Counted from the stretch's first letter, positions 5,720 through 12,656 are shown. The stretch: 16,054 nt of DNA from Bacteroidales bacterium (GCA_017428285.1 JAFRRE010000165.1:1-16054); one strand, 5' to 3'. Translations and numbers: made by a program. Notes: a model not told the origin generated them from the letters alone.

Positions 5720-6631
5720 CTAATTTCGAGAATGGATATCCGTCAGCACCCAATCGTGTTCGCCGTTGGTGATGACGCTGCCGCAATAGGCGCATTGACC
5801 CGAAGAGGTGACTTCGGTCGGGGCACCGCAGTTGGGGCAGTTGGTAATGGCGTTGCCTTTCTTTCCTGGGTCGGTCTTCAGGCCGGCCTTGCGGTTGAAG
5901 ACCATCTCGTATTTCATGTACCAGTCGCGATTGGGGTCGCTCTCCAGCACCTTCTTGGTGGCGTCATCGATGACGTAGTCGCGCATCACGGCGTTGAGCG
6001 CTACAATCAGCACTTCCTTGTCGCCGTCTTGGGTGAACGATTGCAGTGAGCAGTGTTTGATGGCAATCTTTTCCACCACATTAGTTTTGCCGAGGCGGAT
6101 ATATTCGTCTAGTTGTTGTTTGTGGGTATTGAACAAAGTCTCGCTCTCAAACGGGCGGATGGGCTTCCAGTCTTTGGCAGTCCAGGCGGCTTGTATGGTC
6201 ATGAACACCTCACGGGCGAAGCCGATGAACTTGTCGGATGAGAAGGCCGGGTCGATGGCTTGGATTTGCGCGGCCACCGCAGCACTATTGTCGAAGTTGA
6301 AGTCATTACTTGCCTGTTGGTTCACTCGCTGGTTGATGATGTTGGGGTCGGAAGCTTGCTTCTTGGCCTTTCTCCTGCTGATTAAGACAACCACGACAAG
6401 GATAACGAGCACAATCATACCCAACACTGGGTTGTCGATCATTAATCCGATGAGATACCCGATGATGACGCCCCAGTCGCCGCTGCCACCACCACTGCCG
6501 CCGCCGTCGCCACTGCTATAGCGGTTTTGGTTGCCAACGTCGGCGATGCCCATTGTGCAGCATAGCAGAGCCAAGACAATGAAAAGGAAAGGTAGGTATC
6601 GTCTTAATTTGTTGAAATCCAGTTTTTTCAT
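5720..6631 (-). CDS. Membrane protein with Tim44-like domain and C-terminal zinc ribbon
   Basis: 303 residues. Membrane segment 1 (about 12-30) could be an uncleaved signal. A Gly/Ser/Asp linker follows (39-53), then membrane segment 2 (about 54-86) ending in a basic RRKAKK stop-transfer. A soluble Tim44-like domain spans about 128-250 (FSSDKFIGFAREVFMTIQAAWTAKDW... region) and a zinc ribbon C265/C268/C280/C283 lies near the end. Tim44-like domains are lipid-associating and often found in bacterial envelope proteins. The soluble part is probably cytoplasmic, since zinc ribbons normally are. It heads a two-gene unit with the SPFH/zinc-ribbon gene. A promoter lies about 40 bases upstream. Biochemical role unknown. 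Confidence 0.88.
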   Translation of the reverse strand: MKKLDFNKLRRYLPFLFIVLALLCCTMGIADVGNQNRYSSGDGGGSGGGSGDWGVIIGYLIGLMIDNPVLGMIVLVILVVVVLISRRKAKKQASDPNIINQRVNQQASNDFNFDNSAAVAAQIQAIDPAFSSDKFIGFAREVFMTIQAAWTAKDWKPIRPFESETLFNTHKQQLDEYIRLGKTNVVEKIAIKHCSLQSFTQDGDKEVLIVALNAVMRDYVIDDATKKVLESDPNRDWYMKYEMVFNRKAGLKTDPGKKGNAITNCPNCGAPTEVTSSGQCAYCGSVITNGEHDWVLTDIHSRN

Positions 6632-6668
6632 AATGTTTATGCGTTGATGGGTATCTCATTAAACCCTA

Positions 6669-6700
6669 CAAAAATAATGAAAAAGATTAAAAAAGTACAA
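6669..6700 (-). promoter_or_regulatory. Promoter for the Tim44-like/SPFH unit
   Basis: The minus strand reads TTG (6698-6700), 21-base spacer, TATTTTTG (6669-6676). It is divergent from the tRNA-Val promoter; the two TTG elements are five bases apart. Confidence 0.7.
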
Positions 6701-6704
6701 TTTT

Positions 6705-6737
6705 TTGCTGAAAAAAGCGAAAAAAAGCCTACTTTTG
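6705..6737 (+). promoter_or_regulatory. Promoter for tRNA-Val
   Basis: TTG (6705-6707), 22-base spacer, TACTTTTG (6730-6737), ending 18 bases before the tRNA. Confidence 0.65.
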
Positions 6738-6755
6738 CAGCGCGAAAAAGCAAAA

Positions 6756-6830
6756 GGGAGCTTAGCTCAGTTGGTTCAGAGCATCGCCCTTACAAGGCGG
6801 GGGTCGTTGGTTCGAGTCCAACAGTTCCCA
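6756..6830 (+). tRNA. tRNA-Val (anticodon TAC)
   Basis: 75 bases: acceptor GGGAGCT/AGTTCCC (one G-T pair), D arm GCTC...GAGC, anticodon stem TCGCC/GGCGG around CTTACAA, T arm GTTGG-TTCGAGT-CCAAC, discriminator A. The next bases are CAC, so CCA is not encoded. Confidence 0.96.
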
Positions 6831-6833
6831 CAA

Positions 6834-6874
6834 AAAAGGAAGTCATGAGGTGTCATGGCTTCCTTTTGTTTTTG
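6834..6874 (+). terminator. Intrinsic terminator of tRNA-Val
   Basis: A 15-bp stem (6834-6848 with 6853-6867, one G-T pair), loop GGTG, followed by a T-rich run (TTTTGTTTTTG). It starts four bases after the tRNA end. Confidence 0.85.
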
Positions 6875-6950
6875 CCCTGCATTACCCTCGTCGGTTGACA
6901 CGCAGTTGACACGTGTGGGGCAAAAATAGTGCAAAATTGGTGCAAATAAA

Positions 6951-6991
6951 AAACCCTAACTCTGTTTTTCAATGAGTTAGGGTTTGTTTTT
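6951..6991 (-). terminator. Intrinsic terminator of tRNA-Glu
   Basis: AAACCCTAACTC (6951-6962) and its exact complement (6974-6985), 12-bp stem, 11-base loop. Read on the minus strand it directly follows the tRNA-Glu 3' end and is followed by a T-rich run (TTTTTTATTTG). T runs on both sides make it potentially bidirectional. Confidence 0.85.
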
Positions 6992-7067
6992 GGTAGTCTC
7001 TCCGGGATTTGAACCCGAGTTACCAGGATGAAAACCTGACGTCCTGACCAGACTAGACGAAGAGACC
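6991..7067 (-). tRNA. tRNA-Glu (anticodon TTC), CCA encoded
   Basis: Minus strand: acceptor GGTCTCT/AGAGACT (first pair G-T), anticodon stem TCAGG/CCTGG around TTTTCAT, giving anticodon TTC, T arm TCGGG-TTCAAAT-CCCGG, discriminator A. The 3' CCA is present in the DNA (TGG at 6991-6993 on the plus strand), unlike the Gly and Val tRNAs in this window. Confidence 0.94.
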
Positions 7068-7090
7068 ACTTCGTGTCATTTTTGACGCTG

Positions 7091-7120
7091 CAAAATTAGA
7101 CAAAATTTCGATACCTACAA
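7091..7120 (-). promoter_or_regulatory. Promoter for tRNA-Glu
   Basis: Minus strand TTG (7118-7120), 19-base spacer, TAATTTTG (7091-7098): a textbook match for the phylum, 23 bases from the tRNA 5' end. Confidence 0.75.
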
Positions 7121-7140
7121 CGGTTTCAATGAAAAAATGA

Positions 7141-7176
7141 TAAAAAAATTGTAATCAGTTGATAAACAATTGATTA
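7141..7176 (-). terminator. Intrinsic terminator after porT
   Basis: Minus strand: TAATCA-A-TTG, loop TTTAT, CAA-C-TGATTA (7152-7176, one mismatch), then a run of seven T (complement of 7142-7148). It begins 11 bases after the porT stop. Confidence 0.7.
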
Positions 7177-7186
7177 GATTTTAACT

Positions 7187-8008
7187 TTATTCGAATAAAA
7201 ACGAGAATTGGAACATTTTGTTGTGCAATTGATCAATTGCTGTGGTGTAGATTGGCACTTCGCTCTTCACGACATCAAGCAAACCATAGCTCATTTTCAC
7301 CTCGATGCCCATCTTAAACCATTGGTTGTAGAAGTCGAATCCAGCACCGATTTCAGCAGCACAGTCGACACGTTTGGTAACAAAGTTGGTGATTAGATCA
7401 ACTTCTTCTCCGCTGCTGTTGGTGTATGTTATCAAATTCTTTTTTTGTGTCGCGAGGTCAAGTTTAGGGTTGATGCCTCCAAAGAGGTAGGCTCCAATGT
7501 TGTTGTAGCGTTTCGAGCGGTATTTAATATTGAGCGGGAATTCGACAAACGTGGTGAAAATGGCTTTTTCCAAATATTTCATGTCAGGATCACCACCGTC
7601 TTGGCTCCAAATGGCAATGTCATATTTCAGTTGGCGGTCACTGAAACTTAATGAAGGGATGAAGCGTAGGTCAAAATAGCGCCCCAAGCGTTTACTGCCA
7701 ACGATACCTACTGTAAAGCCAGGAGTTTGCTTTGTCTCTATGTTATAAATAGTGAGACTCCTTGCATTTGAAAGTCCGAAAGGCACTAATTTGTCGAGAG
7801 AAGAATCGTATATTATTTCTTTGTTTTGATAATCTTCAACCGTTTTGATGGTGTACATCATCTGGTTATAAGCCAACAAAAACCCGAAATGATACGGCTC
7901 GTTCTCGTATTTGGGCAAATAGTGGATGACTCTCCTTTGGGCTTGGGCCGGGACGACCGTTGCGGCGAGCAACAATGCGACAGCCAGTATTTTCAATGCT
8001 TTTTTCAA
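7187..8008 (-). CDS. porT: PorT family outer-membrane beta-barrel protein (type IX secretion)
   Basis: 273 residues. A signal peptide (MKKALKILAVALLLAATVVPAQA, cleavage about 23/24) precedes an outer-membrane beta-barrel that ends in F (QFSFLFE), the usual C-terminal signal. Stretches PGFTVGIVGSKRLGRYFDLR, FVEFPLNIKYRSKRYNN and the GFDFYNQWFKMGIEVKMSYG region match what I know of PorT, a protein needed for type IX secretion. Length is near the family's. Position right after ubiE is, as I recall, seen in other Bacteroidota. The start must be non-ATG: TTG at 8008 gives the natural signal peptide, and no in-frame ATG exists between its promoter (8074-8081) and there. The product probably works in the outer membrane during T9SS assembly; other T9SS genes are outside the window. 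Confidence 0.88.
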   Translation of the reverse strand: MKKALKILAVALLLAATVVPAQAQRRVIHYLPKYENEPYHFGFLLAYNQMMYTIKTVEDYQNKEIIYDSSLDKLVPFGLSNARSLTIYNIETKQTPGFTVGIVGSKRLGRYFDLRFIPSLSFSDRQLKYDIAIWSQDGGDPDMKYLEKAIFTTFVEFPLNIKYRSKRYNNIGAYLFGGINPKLDLATQKKNLITYTNSSGEEVDLITNFVTKRVDCAAEIGAGFDFYNQWFKMGIEVKMSYGLLDVVKSEVPIYTTAIDQLHNKMFQFSFLFE

Positions 8009-8073
8009 GATGCTAATGGTATTAAACGTATGATAAACGAGGTTCGCCCGCTTTTATTGCACGGTAACGGCGG

Positions 8074-8081
8074 CAAAATTA
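8074..8081 (-). promoter_or_regulatory. -7 element for porT
   Basis: Minus strand TAATTTTG in the 92-base gap between ubiE and porT. No TTG at a good distance. It suggests porT can be transcribed apart from the upstream cluster. Confidence 0.45.
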
Positions 8082-8100
8082 GGAAAAAAAGCAATATGCT

Positions 8101-8796
8101 TTATTGCCTTTCGGCGCAGTATAAGGTGGCAATGCCGAATGTCAGTGGATGAGCGGTACCATGGATGAGCCCATGTTGTGCCAGCAACTCAAGAAAGGCT
8201 TTCGGTTTCGGAAACCGTTCCACAGAAGCGGGAAGGTATGTGTAAGCACCTTTGTCCTTTGAAACGATTCTTCCAATGAAAGGCAGCAAACGCTTGAAAT
8301 AGAATCGGTAAAGCTGCTTCACGGGAAACTTTTTAGGCATCGAGAACTCCAAGATGACGGCTTGCCCGCCCGGCTTCAGGACGCGGCTGATTTCAGAAAG
8401 GCCTTTGCCCAAATCCTCGAAGTTGCGCACACCGAAGGCCACCGTGACGGCATCGAAGCTGTCGCTTCCAAAGGGCAATGCCGCCGCATCGCCAAGGCGC
8501 AATTCGATTTGGCTTTCCATCTTTCGTTGGGCGACCTTGGCTTTGCCAATGTCGAGCATTTTCTCCGAGATGTCCATGCCGATGATGTGCGCCTTAGGGT
8601 TGCGTTTCGCCAAGGCGAGGGCCAAGTCTGCCGTGCCCGTGGCAAGGTCCAAAATGGCTTTGGGCTGGCTTTTCGCGACGGCTTTGGCGGTCTTTCTCCG
8701 CCACACCTTATCTATATTTAAGGAGAGCAGGTGGTTGAGCGCATCGTACTTCGGAGAGATGCGGTCGAACATGGCGGCGATGGGGGAGATGCTCAT
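8101..8796 (-). CDS. ubiE: Demethylmenaquinone methyltransferase (UbiE/MenG)
   Basis: 231 residues, the usual length. It is a Class I SAM-dependent methyltransferase: SAM-binding motif I LDLATGTAD (49-57), acidic loop D75 in IIGMDISEKM, and the family-specific FGVRNFED (121-128) and RVLKPGG (138-144). The N-terminal signature YDALNHLLSLNIDKVWRR resembles the YDxxN...W block of UbiE/MenG. It carries out the last methylation of menaquinone at the cytoplasmic membrane face; in Bacteroidota, which use menaquinone, MenG is the apt role. The start overlaps the stop of the GT9 gene (ATGA, 8793-8796), so the two are probably translationally coupled. Confidence 0.95.
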   Translation of the reverse strand: MSISPIAAMFDRISPKYDALNHLLSLNIDKVWRRKTAKAVAKSQPKAILDLATGTADLALALAKRNPKAHIIGMDISEKMLDIGKAKVAQRKMESQIELRLGDAAALPFGSDSFDAVTVAFGVRNFEDLGKGLSEISRVLKPGGQAVILEFSMPKKFPVKQLYRFYFKRLLPFIGRIVSKDKGAYTYLPASVERFPKPKAFLELLAQHGLIHGTAHPLTFGIATLYCAERQ

Positions 8797-9803
8797 TTCA
8801 AGTTAGGGCTTAGTTTGCCTATGATTTGCTCCGGTGTAATGCCGTTCATGCAAGCGTAGTCGCCGCGGGAGCAAGCTTTGTTGCCATACACCGAGCAGGG
8901 TCGGCAGGGCAAATCCAACTGGATGCAATCTTCTGCTTTTTGGTTCCAGCCTAGGAAACCGGCGTAAGGATGTGTGCCGCCCCAAATGGAGACGACCCTT
9001 GTGCCCACCAACGATGCCAAATGCATGTTGGCGGAGTCCATGCTGAGCATCACATCCAACTGGCCCATCAGGGCAAGCTCGCCTCGCAAACCTAGCTGGC
9101 TTTTGGCAGGCTGCACGTTGTTGTATTTGGTGCAAAGGCTCTCGATTTGTTGGCTCTCCTCTGCTCCGCCGCCGAAAAGAAAGACGCGTGTGTTTTCCCT
9201 TTCGCTCAAGGTCTTGATGACCTGCTCCATCTTCTCCAAAGGATAAACCTTGGCGGGATGCTTGGCAAAGGGCGCGATGCCCACCCAAGTCTCATTGTCA
9301 GCTTTTTGCGTCTCGCAAAAAGCTGAATAGTAGAGTTTTACGAATTGTGGCTTGATAGGAAAACCTAACTGTTCCAACACCTTGGCATAACGCTCAAAGG
9401 AAGTGGCCTGCTGCACAAAAACCTTGTTTTTTTGTCGCGTCAAGGCCTTTTTGCCTTTGCGTCCCTTGTCGATTTTGGCGACTTTTTTTCGGCGCAGACA
9501 GCCTTCGGTGCGTAACCACCAGGTGCGCAGCACATCGTGGAAATCAGCAATGTAGTCGAAATCGCTCAGATGGGCATCGCGCCAAAGTCGGCAGAGCCCG
9601 AGCAAGCCTTTGTGACGACCTTTCAAATCGGCGGCGATGAAATGCACATTGCCGGGCATGCGCTCAAACAAAGGTCTCGCCATCTCGCGGCTGAGCATGG
9701 TGATGTCCAACTCGGGATATTGCACGGCCAAGTCGTGTAAAACGGGCACGGTCATAGCGATGTCGCCCAAGGCAGAGAATCGTATGACGAGGAGCTTTTT
9801 CAT
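8793..9803 (-). CDS. Glycosyltransferase family 9 (heptosyltransferase-like)
   Basis: 336 residues, two Rossmann domains (GT-B). The N-terminal motif VIRFSALGDIAMTVPVL is the standard GT9 opening. The C-terminal domain carries SMDSANMHLASLVGTRVVSIWGGTHP, equivalent to the D(S/T)GxxHLA...ALFG block that binds the nucleotide sugar. A Cys-rich segment near the C terminus (LPCRPCSVYGNKACSRGDYACM) matches the Cys-containing end seen in many GT9 proteins. A Lys/Arg-rich stretch at about residues 123-148 could bind membrane lipids. It probably adds a sugar to the lipopolysaccharide core; the donor sugar cannot be read from sequence. It is joined to DUF4254 upstream and ubiE downstream by ATGA overlaps. 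Confidence 0.93.
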   Translation of the reverse strand: MKKLLVIRFSALGDIAMTVPVLHDLAVQYPELDITMLSREMARPLFERMPGNVHFIAADLKGRHKGLLGLCRLWRDAHLSDFDYIADFHDVLRTWWLRTEGCLRRKKVAKIDKGRKGKKALTRQKNKVFVQQATSFERYAKVLEQLGFPIKPQFVKLYYSAFCETQKADNETWVGIAPFAKHPAKVYPLEKMEQVIKTLSERENTRVFLFGGGAEESQQIESLCTKYNNVQPAKSQLGLRGELALMGQLDVMLSMDSANMHLASLVGTRVVSIWGGTHPYAGFLGWNQKAEDCIQLDLPCRPCSVYGNKACSRGDYACMNGITPEQIIGKLSPNLK

Positions 9804-10411
9804 TTCTGCCCGTAAAGCACAGGGTTCAATGCGGGGTCGTTGTACATTTTCATCTGCTTGTAGACCTTCATGACCTTTTCACCTTTTTTGTAGCATTCCA
9901 TCAACTGGTCGATGGCTGTGCAGAGGTCGGTGTTTTGTTCCAAAAGCACGTCTAATTTGGCCTGGCATTTGGCCTTGTGTTCCTCGCTGACATCGTTGCG
10001 CTCCACCTCGGCTTTCATGTGGTAGATCTTCAGTTGCAGGATGGAAAGCCGGTCGATGGCCCAAGCGGGACTCTCTGTGTTGAGTGCGGCATTGGGTAGC
10101 GGTTCCACTTTTTGGAAGAGCAGAACAAAATACCCGTCAATCATCTCCACGATGTCGGTGCGGTCTTGGTTCGACTTGTCGATGCGACGCTTCAAGGCCA
10201 AGGCCTCCACAGGGTCGATGTTCGGGTCGCGGATGAGGTCTTCCAAATGCCACTGCACCGTGTCGATCCATACCTTATTATAAAGGTACCATTCGATGGT
10301 CAGCTTTTCATACGGGTTTTCGCAAGGATGGTCCACATCGTCAAACTTGTGATAGTCTTCGATGGCTTGGTTGAAGATGGGGAGGATGGGCTCGGTGGAG
10401 AGGATGATCAT
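9800..10411 (-). CDS. DUF4254 family protein
   Basis: 203 residues, largely alpha-helical, no signal peptide. The sequence (YEKLTIEWYLYNKVWIDTVQWHLEDLIRDP, an ALKRRIDKSNQDRTDIVE stretch and SPAWAIDRLSILQLKIYHMK) matches my memory of DUF4254, a family of unknown function often beside glycosyltransferases. It overlaps the GT9 start by four bases (ATGA), a strong sign of co-translation and of a joint role with the glycosyltransferase. I found no convincing promoter directly upstream; it may be read from the aminotransferase promoter through the palindrome at 10445-10506. Confidence 0.85.
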   Translation of the reverse strand: MIILSTEPILPIFNQAIEDYHKFDDVDHPCENPYEKLTIEWYLYNKVWIDTVQWHLEDLIRDPNIDPVEALALKRRIDKSNQDRTDIVEMIDGYFVLLFQKVEPLPNAALNTESPAWAIDRLSILQLKIYHMKAEVERNDVSEEHKAKCQAKLDVLLEQNTDLCTAIDQLMECYKKGEKVMKVYKQMKMYNDPALNPVLYGQK

Positions 10412-10444
10412 GATGTGTATGTTTCAATGTTTCTTAAAAAGGAC

Positions 10445-10506
10445 GGGCCTTCGACAGGCTCAGGCACCTGCAAAAAAGCGAAGGTCCCTGAGCCCGTCGA
10501 AGGGCC
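10445..10506. repeat. Long palindromic repeat (REP/MITE-like), CCTTCGACAGGCTCAGG type
   Basis: Arms 10445-10464 and 10487-10506 are inverted repeats of 20 bases with two mismatches. The stem continues inward as ACCT/AGGT, leaving a loop of about 12 bases (GCAAAAAAGCGA). It lies between the aminotransferase stop (10515) and DUF4254 (start 10411). A decayed relative is at 848-917. Confidence 0.85.
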
Positions 10507-10514
10507 GACTTGAT

Positions 10515-11723
10515 TTAATGCAGTTTCGCCAGAGCAGCCTTGATGCGCTTCACAGCCTCGATGAGTTTGTCCTCAGAGGTGGCATACGACAGACGGATGC
10601 AGTCGTCGTTGCCAAAGGCATTGCCAGCCACGCAAGCTACGTGAGCGTTGTAGAGCAGCCACATGCAGAGGTCGTCGCTGCCCTTGATGACGGTCTCGCC
10701 GTCAGTCTTGCCGTAGAACGACTTCATCTCGGGGAAGACATAGAAAGCGCCGGCGGGGGTGTTGCACTTCACGCCAGGGATTTCGTTCAGCAGCTTCACG
10801 AAGGTGTCGCGGCGGTGACGGAAGGCCTTCAGCATCTCTTGGATCTCTGTGGAGTTCTCTGGGCTGAGTTCCATGGCCTTGGCGGCGGCGGCTTGTGCGA
10901 TGGTGCAGATACCGGAAGTGATTTGGCCTTGGATCTTGTTGGTGGCCTTCACGATGGCTTGCGGAGCAGCGATGTAGCCGATGCGCCAACCCGTCATGGC
11001 ATAACCTTTGGCCACGCCGTTGACAAGGACGAGACGGTCCTTCAAGAAGTCGAACTGTCCCATGCTCTCGTGCTTTTGCTCGTATTGGATGAACTCGTAA
11101 ATCTCATCGGAGATGATGATGATGTTCGGATATTTCTTCAGCACCTCGGCGATGGCAGTCAGCTCAGCCTTGGTGAACACGCTACCGCTTGGGTTGCAAG
11201 GCGTGTTGATCATGAACACCTTGGTCTTGGGCGTGATGGCCTTTTCGAGTTGCTCAGCGGTAATCTTGAAGTCGTGGGCGATGTCGCTCTTGACGATGAC
11301 GGGCACGCCGCCAGCCAGCTTCACCATTTCGGGGTAGGAGACCCAGAACGGGGCAGGGATGATGACTTCGTCGCCGTCGTTGATGACAGCCAAAAGCACG
11401 TTGTTGATGGCTTGCTTGGCGCCGTTCGAAACCAGCACGTCAGTCTCTTTGTAGTCGAGGCCGTTGTCGCGTTTCAGTTTGTTGGCGATGGCCTTGCGCA
11501 GTGCGGGCGTGCCAGGAACGGGCGGATAGTGCGTGTCGTTGCCGTTGATGGCGTCGATACCGGCTTGCTTGGCCGATTCGGGTGTGTTGAAGTCGGGCTC
11601 GCCGATGCTCAGGCTGATGACATCGATGCCTTGGGCTTTCAGTTCACGGCTCTTGTTGGTCATGGCCAAGGTAGCTGACTCAGCCATGTTCAAAACTCTG
11701 TTGGAAAGGATGATTTCGCTCAT
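10515..11723 (-). CDS. PLP-dependent class I aminotransferase (aspartate aminotransferase-like)
   Basis: 402 residues, normal length for fold-type I class I/II aminotransferases. Motifs in order: ISLSIGEPDFNTP near the N terminus, Asn177 in NTPCNPSG, Asp206 and Tyr209 in SDEIYEF (PLP ring contacts), and the Schiff-base Lys239 in AKGYAMTGWRIGY. The sequence fits the AspC/AspAT subgroup that moves the amino group between aspartate and glutamate, but related enzymes use other amino acids, so the substrate is tentative. Cytosolic. It is the first gene of the minus run toward porT but separated from it by the palindrome at 10445-10506. The leader is about 110 bases and holds another palindrome. 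Confidence 0.92.
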   Translation of the reverse strand: MSEIILSNRVLNMAESATLAMTNKSRELKAQGIDVISLSIGEPDFNTPESAKQAGIDAINGNDTHYPPVPGTPALRKAIANKLKRDNGLDYKETDVLVSNGAKQAINNVLLAVINDGDEVIIPAPFWVSYPEMVKLAGGVPVIVKSDIAHDFKITAEQLEKAITPKTKVFMINTPCNPSGSVFTKAELTAIAEVLKKYPNIIIISDEIYEFIQYEQKHESMGQFDFLKDRLVLVNGVAKGYAMTGWRIGYIAAPQAIVKATNKIQGQITSGICTIAQAAAAKAMELSPENSTEIQEMLKAFRHRRDTFVKLLNEIPGVKCNTPAGAFYVFPEMKSFYGKTDGETVIKGSDDLCMWLLYNAHVACVAGNAFGNDDCIRLSYATSEDKLIEAVKRIKAALAKLH

Positions 11724-11767
11724 TTTATGTTTAAGTGTTGATTGTTTATGTGTTTAATCGTTGTTTT

Positions 11768-11826
11768 GACGCGGGACTCCGGGACTCCGATTCGATTCAT
11801 GTCTCGCAGTCTCTAAGTCCCGCGTC
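11768..11826. repeat. 59-base palindromic element in the aminotransferase leader
   Basis: GACGCGGGACT (11768-11778) and AGTCCCGCGTC (11816-11826) are exact inverted arms. Inside the left part GGGACTCC is repeated directly (11773-11780 and 11781-11788). In the mRNA it would be a stable hairpin between promoter and start codon. No riboswitch class recognised. Confidence 0.65.
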
Positions 11827-11836
11827 TTTGGAAGGG

Positions 11837-11844
11837 CAAAGGTA
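11837..11844 (-). promoter_or_regulatory. -7 element for the aminotransferase gene
   Basis: Minus strand TACCTTTG, a full TAnnTTTG match; no TTG at the right spacing. It gives a leader of about 105 bases that includes the 59-base palindrome. Confidence 0.5.
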
Positions 11845-11906
11845 GGCCTTTTTTTAATAGGTAGGGCAGAATTGCTAAATTTTATTCTTTTCATGCAAAG
11901 AAACCG

Positions 11907-11934
11907 TTGCGTAATACTTTTTTTTCTATTTTTG
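11907..11934 (+). promoter_or_regulatory. Promoter for the DUF1566-like gene; decides its start
   Basis: TTG (11907-11909), 17-base spacer, TATTTTTG (11927-11934). Transcription from about 11941 would leave the ATG at 11947 almost leaderless. The ATG at 11977, which also gives a normal signal peptide, is preferred. Confidence 0.6.
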
Positions 11935-11976
11935 CAGTTTGATTGAATGAATTGTATAATTAAAAAAATAAGAATT

Positions 11977-12603
11977 ATGCGTAAAAACGTTATGAAACTC
12001 TTTATGGCCGCCCTCCTGATCGTTGCGGCAGTGCCATTTGTGAATGCTCAAGTGCAAGTGGGCGACATTCTTTGTGAAGGCGACCGCGTGGTCAGTCCGT
12101 CAGATTATGATGCAGCCAACGACGCAGCCATTGGCGTTGTGTTTTATGTGGATGGAACAGGTCAGCACGGATGGGCAGTGTCATTGGATAACGTGGGCCA
12201 ATGCTCTTGGGGAAACTATGATGAAGACACCAAATTGGACAATGTGACAAGCAATTTCAGAGCTGCTCGCGACATGGATGGTAAAGCCCATACTGAGACC
12301 ATTCTTGAGGAAAATGCAGGCTATCCGGCTTTCGAGCTTATGGATTTCGAAAACGGCTGGTATCTTCCTGCAGTTGGCCAAATGAAATACCTCTATGCCA
12401 GCTTCGACGAAGTGAATAAAACGCTTGAGAAAGTTGGTGGCACGATTTTCGAGCGCAATGGATATACCTATTGGTCTTCCACAGAGCACGATTCTGATGA
12501 TGCATGGTACATGTGCTCTATCGGCGGATTTGGAAACACCTCCGACAGTTTCAACGACTGCAAGACGTCTTCCAGATACGTCAGGAGTGTGAAAGATTTC
12601 TAA
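11977..12603 (+). CDS. Secreted DUF1566-like protein
   Basis: 208 residues from the ATG at 11977. The signal peptide is MRKNVMKLFMAALLIVAAVPFVNAQ. The body has the hallmarks of the DUF1566/Lcl-like domain: an opening VGDILCEGD...GVVFYVDGTGQHGWAVSLDN, the GWYLPAVGQMKYLY turn, YWSSTEHDSDDAWYM, and the closing YVRSVKDF. This fold is common in many-copy exported proteins of Bacteroidota and Fibrobacterota; its ligand is not known. Three Cys remain in the mature part besides one near the N terminus, so a disulfide is possible. It is monocistronic, with its own promoter and a terminator-like hairpin downstream. Confidence 0.85.
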   Translation: MRKNVMKLFMAALLIVAAVPFVNAQVQVGDILCEGDRVVSPSDYDAANDAAIGVVFYVDGTGQHGWAVSLDNVGQCSWGNYDEDTKLDNVTSNFRAARDMDGKAHTETILEENAGYPAFELMDFENGWYLPAVGQMKYLYASFDEVNKTLEKVGGTIFERNGYTYWSSTEHDSDDAWYMCSIGGFGNTSDSFNDCKTSSRYVRSVKDF

Positions 12604-12656
12604 ATCTTGCATCTCCATTGCCTTAGTAAGGCGTGAGATAAACGTCATTACGAACG

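Noticed and set aside
10362..11678. A 438-codon open frame on the plus strand
   Set aside because: It is antisense to the well-supported aminotransferase, which has complete PLP motifs. The frame is an effect of that gene's codon bias; its protein is low-complexity (Val/Asp/His/Gly-rich) and has no family features.
12620..12632. Small palindrome GCCTTAGTAAGGC after the DUF1566-like gene as the main terminator
   Set aside because: The stem is short and not followed by T residues; the longer hairpin ending at 12723 with a T run fits better.
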